From positions 1 through 7,426 of the forward strand of contig DASZDK010000038.1 in the NCBI GenBank assembly GCA_035942035.1: DNA of 7,426 bases, written 5' to 3'. The stretch's first letter is position 1. Every line of letters starts with the position of its first letter. The translations under genes and the position numbers were made by a program. Origin of the DNA: JAHWJR01 sp035942035 (GTDB lineage: Bacteria; Actinomycetota; Acidimicrobiia; Acidimicrobiales; CADCSY01). Positions 5,500-7,426 of the stretch are shown here, piece by piece. The notes under the pieces are model-generated. The model had not been told where the DNA came from. It was given only the letters and a program-made list of their open reading frames with translations, and did not search any database.

Positions 5500-5979
5500 A
5501 TGTCGTTCAACATCGGTGATCACGTCGTCTACCCGCACCACGGAGCGGCGGTCATCGAGCGCAAGGAGATGCGTGAGGTCTCCGGCGAGCAGACCGAGTA
5601 CCTCGTGCTGCGGATGGCCCATGGCGACCTGACGCTGTCGGTTCCCGCCGACAAGGTCGAAGAGGTGGGCATGCGCCGGCCCATCAGCGTGGAGGACGTC
5701 GAGGACCTCTTCCAGCTGCTGTCCAAGAAGGACGTGCGCGAGCCCGGCAACTGGAGCCGGCGGTTCAAGAACCACCAGGAGAAGCTCAAGACCGGCGACG
5801 TCTACCAGGTGGCCGAAGTGGTGCGGAACCTGGCTTTGCGCGAAGCGGCCAAGGGGCTGTCGGCCGGCGAGAAGTCGATGCTCGAGCGGGCCCGCAGCAT
5901 TCTGGTGTCCGAGCTCAGCGTGGCGCTCGAGGTGTCCGAGGACGAGGCCCTCGAGCGGCTGTCGGCCGAGCTCAGCTGA
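5500..5979 (+). CDS. carD: CarD/CdnL-type RNA polymerase-binding regulator
   Basis: This 159-residue protein is of the CarD family, which binds the RNA polymerase beta subunit and stabilises the open promoter complex, especially at rRNA promoters. The N-terminal Tudor-like polymerase-interaction domain (1-55) contains VVYPHHGAA and EYLVLRMAHGDLTLSVPA. The helical C-terminal domain contains EPGNWSRRFK, GDVYQVAEVVRNL and GLSAGEKSMLERARSILVSEL. Starting at the second of two adjacent ATGs (5500 rather than 5497) puts the conserved wedge tryptophan at residue 85, the same number as in Mycobacterium tuberculosis CarD. It also places Arg25 as in that protein and leaves a slightly better distance from GGGAG at 5491-5495. 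Position 47, arginine in the mycobacterial protein, is serine here. The gene converges on the ATPase gene downstream. Confidence 0.95.
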   Translation: MSFNIGDHVVYPHHGAAVIERKEMREVSGEQTEYLVLRMAHGDLTLSVPADKVEEVGMRRPISVEDVEDLFQLLSKKDVREPGNWSRRFKNHQEKLKTGDVYQVAEVVRNLALREAAKGLSAGEKSMLERARSILVSELSVALEVSEDEALERLSAELS

Positions 5980-5982
5980 CGC

Positions 5983-6020
5983 CGCCGACTCGGCGAGCGC
6001 CCGGTCGGCTCACCAGCCGA
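5983..6020. terminator. Two small hairpins at the carD/ATPase junction
   Basis: The 30-bp gap between the convergent stops begins with CGCCG-ACT-CGGCG (5983-5995, 5-bp stem). A second inverted repeat, TCGGCT-CACC-AGCCGA (6005-6020, 6-bp stem), overlaps the last codons and stop of the ATPase gene. Neither is followed by a T-run. Their position suggests a weak bidirectional terminator, but small GC-rich stems like these can arise by chance in such DNA. Confidence 0.3.
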
Positions 6021-6450
6021 GCTCGAACCACACCTCCTTGCCCGCCCCGGTCCTCGACGTGTCGACGCCCCAGGCGCTGGACAGTGCCTCGACCAGCGCC
6101 AGCCCGCGACCGGACGTGGCCTCGGTGCCGACCAGACGGCGCACCGGCGGCACCGAGCTGGCATCGCCGACAGCGACCCGCACCCGGTCCCGAGACAGGC
6201 GCACGCTGATCTCGATGTCGCTCTGGGCGTAGAGCACGGCGTTGGTGACCAGCTCGCTGGTCAGCAGCACGCACACGTCGCACACCCCGTCCGCTCCCTC
6301 GCGCAGGAGGTCACCGACGAAGCGCCGTGCCCGTCGAGCGCTGGCCGGCTGCGCCGGCAGCTCCAAGCGTTGCTCCAGCATGTGCACGTCGTTCCAGAGA
6401 TCGCGGTCGGGGTCTCGGAAGGTTGTGCCCTTGCGTTGCACGGCCGACAC
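6010..6450 (-). CDS. RsbW-like ATP-binding protein (HATPase_c_2)
   Basis: This 146-residue single-domain GHKL ATPase resembles anti-sigma factor kinases and related switch proteins of Actinobacteria. The N box is ELVTNAVLYA (66-75, with Glu66 and Asn70), the G1-type Asp96 lies in VGDASSVPP, and GRGLALV (114-120) is the glycine-rich lid region. There is no membrane segment and no second domain. Proteins like this usually bind a sigma factor or an anti-sigma-antagonist, but neither partner is encoded nearby, so its target is unknown. The start is uncertain. GTG 6450 follows an in-frame TAG (6457-6459) closely and gives the longest form. ATG 6381 (MLEQRLELPAQP) would start right at the conserved domain, give 123 residues and leave the divergent channel promoter free of coding sequence. 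Confidence 0.85.
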   Translation of the reverse strand: MSAVQRKGTTFRDPDRDLWNDVHMLEQRLELPAQPASARRARRFVGDLLREGADGVCDVCVLLTSELVTNAVLYAQSDIEISVRLSRDRVRVAVGDASSVPPVRRLVGTEATSGRGLALVEALSSAWGVDTSRTGAGKEVWFELGW

Positions 6451-6463
6451 CTGTGGCTAGGGT
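6436..6463 (+). promoter_or_regulatory. Promoter of the MscS-type channel gene
   Basis: TTGCAC (6436-6441) and TAGGGT (6458-6463) are separated by 16 bp. Seven bases after the -10 comes the GTG at 6471, so transcription should begin at or next to the start codon, giving a leaderless mRNA. No Shine-Dalgarno sequence is needed for this start. The -35 box would lie inside the first codons of the divergent ATPase gene if that gene begins at 6450. Confidence 0.5.
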
Positions 6464-6470
6464 CGAGGGC

Positions 6471-7426
6471 GTGGTCGTAGTGACAGCACTACTCAGCGCG
6501 GTCCAAAGCGACCCGAGCACGGCCGCCGGCCCCTGTGGCGAGAACCCCGGCGCCGCCTGCCTGTACGTGCTGGAGCGAACGGACAACGCCGCCCTGGCCA
6601 AGGCGGTCGACATCCTGCTGGCCAAGCCGCTGAAGATCGCCCTCATCCTGATCCTGGCGTGGATCACCGCCCGGCTGGCTCGCCGGGCCATTGGGCGCTT
6701 CGTCCGCAGCTTCGAGCAGCCCGGGGTCCAGAACACGATCGGCACCCTGCGGGACAAGACCCCGGCAGCGCTGATGACCACGGCCCCGGTGCAGCTCCGG
6801 GCGGCCCAGCGCGCCGGGACCATCGGCGCCGTGCTGCGCAGCGTGGCCAACGCCGCTATTTGGGGCATCGCCGCGGTCACCGTGCTGGCGGAGTTCAACA
6901 TCAACCTGGGCCCGCTCATCGCCGGCGCCGGGATCGTCGGTGTGGCCCTGGGCTTCGGCGCCCAGAGCCTGGTCAAGGACTTCTTGTCGGGGATGTTCAT
7001 GCTCATCGAGGACCAGTTCGGCGTGGGCGACGTCATCGACGTGGGCGAGGCCTCGGGCACCGTCGAGGGGGTGAGCCTGCGCACCACCCGGTTGCGGGCG
7101 GTGGACGGCACGGTGTGGCACGTGCCCAACGGCGAGATCCGCCGCGTCGGCAACAAGTCCCAGCAGTGGTCTCGGGCCCTGATCGACTTCGACGTCGCCT
7201 ACAAGACCGACCTGGCCCAGGCCAAGACCACCATCAAGCGGGTGGCCGACAGCGTGTGGAAGGACGAGAAGCTGAGCCGCAGCGTCCTGGAGGAGCCCGA
7301 GGTGTGGGGCGTCGAGGCGTTCGGGCCCGACGGGGTGGCCATCCGCCTGGTCATCAAGACCCGCCCGGCCGACCAGTGGAAGGTCATGCGCGAGCTGCGC
7401 CAGCGCATGAAGGAGGCCTTCGACGA
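6471..7426 (+). CDS. MscS-type mechanosensitive ion channel, 3' end cut off
   Basis: This is a small-conductance mechanosensitive channel family protein, a membrane valve that opens under tension to release solutes on hypo-osmotic shock. The window ends after 318 residues without a stop. Residues 1-45 are probably outside the membrane and contain two cysteines (22 and 30) eight residues apart. Hydrophobic helices lie at about 53-70 and 118-142, followed by the pore-lining helix, AGAGIVGVALGFGAQSLVKDF with its alanine/glycine packing (151-171). The beta domain follows, with DQFGVGDVIDVG (181-192), GTVEGVSLRTTRLR (196-209) and the signature PNGE (219-222). The alpha-beta domain is in progress at the edge. 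GTG 6471 is chosen because of the leaderless promoter. GTG 6480 is a close alternative, and GTG 6453 lies upstream of the -10. Confidence 0.93.
   Translation, partial: MVVVTALLSAVQSDPSTAAGPCGENPGAACLYVLERTDNAALAKAVDILLAKPLKIALILILAWITARLARRAIGRFVRSFEQPGVQNTIGTLRDKTPAALMTTAPVQLRAAQRAGTIGAVLRSVANAAIWGIAAVTVLAEFNINLGPLIAGAGIVGVALGFGAQSLVKDFLSGMFMLIEDQFGVGDVIDVGEASGTVEGVSLRTTRLRAVDGTVWHVPNGEIRRVGNKSQQWSRALIDFDVAYKTDLAQAKTTIKRVADSVWKDEKLSRSVLEEPEVWGVEAFGPDGVAIRLVIKTRPADQWKVMRELRQRMKEAFD

Noticed and set aside
4801..5775. Long minus-strand extension of the stalk-protein frame
   Set aside because: It runs antisense through msrA and part of carD, both of which are unmistakable genes; the extension has no family resemblance and is a composition artefact.

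Overview
The window is very GC-rich, with strong G/C bias at third codon positions, frequent GTG starts and several promoters that sit directly against a start codon. It encodes a CarD/CdnL-type RNA polymerase regulator, an LAxTG-type cell-surface protein and an RsbW-like ATPase. Together these point to an actinobacterium. The style resembles Acidimicrobiia, but that rank is an inference and no marker here fixes it.

Layout. Bases 1-357 hold no gene I can support; their clearest element is a perfect 11-bp stem hairpin at 263-287. Bases 358-3162 are a tight three-gene minus-strand operon, in transcription order: a short-chain dehydrogenase/reductase, a divergent member of the QueA family (SAM:tRNA ribosyltransferase-isomerase), and a winged-helix (HTH_42) protein carrying the QxQ motif of AlkZ-type DNA glycosylases. 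The first two genes overlap by ATGA and the second and third are 4 bases apart. Upstream is a promoter with a 19-bp spacer whose spacer is filled by a near-palindrome of the MerR/SoxR type.

A methylenetetrahydrofolate-reductase-like gene (3429-4211) is divergent from the operon. It converges on a minus-strand gene (4291-4800) for a Pro/Thr/Ala-rich stalk protein with an LAHTG motif and a C-terminal membrane segment. A perfect 14-bp direct repeat (16-bp period) lies between that gene and msrA. msrA (4924-5460) and carD (5500-5979) follow on the plus strand. carD converges on an RsbW-like ATPase gene (6010-6450, minus), which is divergent from an MscS-type channel gene (6471 to the window end, incomplete).

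How the genes fit together. Most of the window looks like ordinary chromosome: methionine sulfoxide repair, RNA polymerase regulation, osmotic protection, one-carbon metabolism and a surface protein. The part most worth attention is the minus-strand operon. A MerR-type switch, a reductase, a SAM-dependent ribosyl transferase homologue with altered signature motifs and a putative base-excision enzyme are transcribed as one unit. This suggests an inducible module acting on modified or damaged nucleic acid, but that function is inference.
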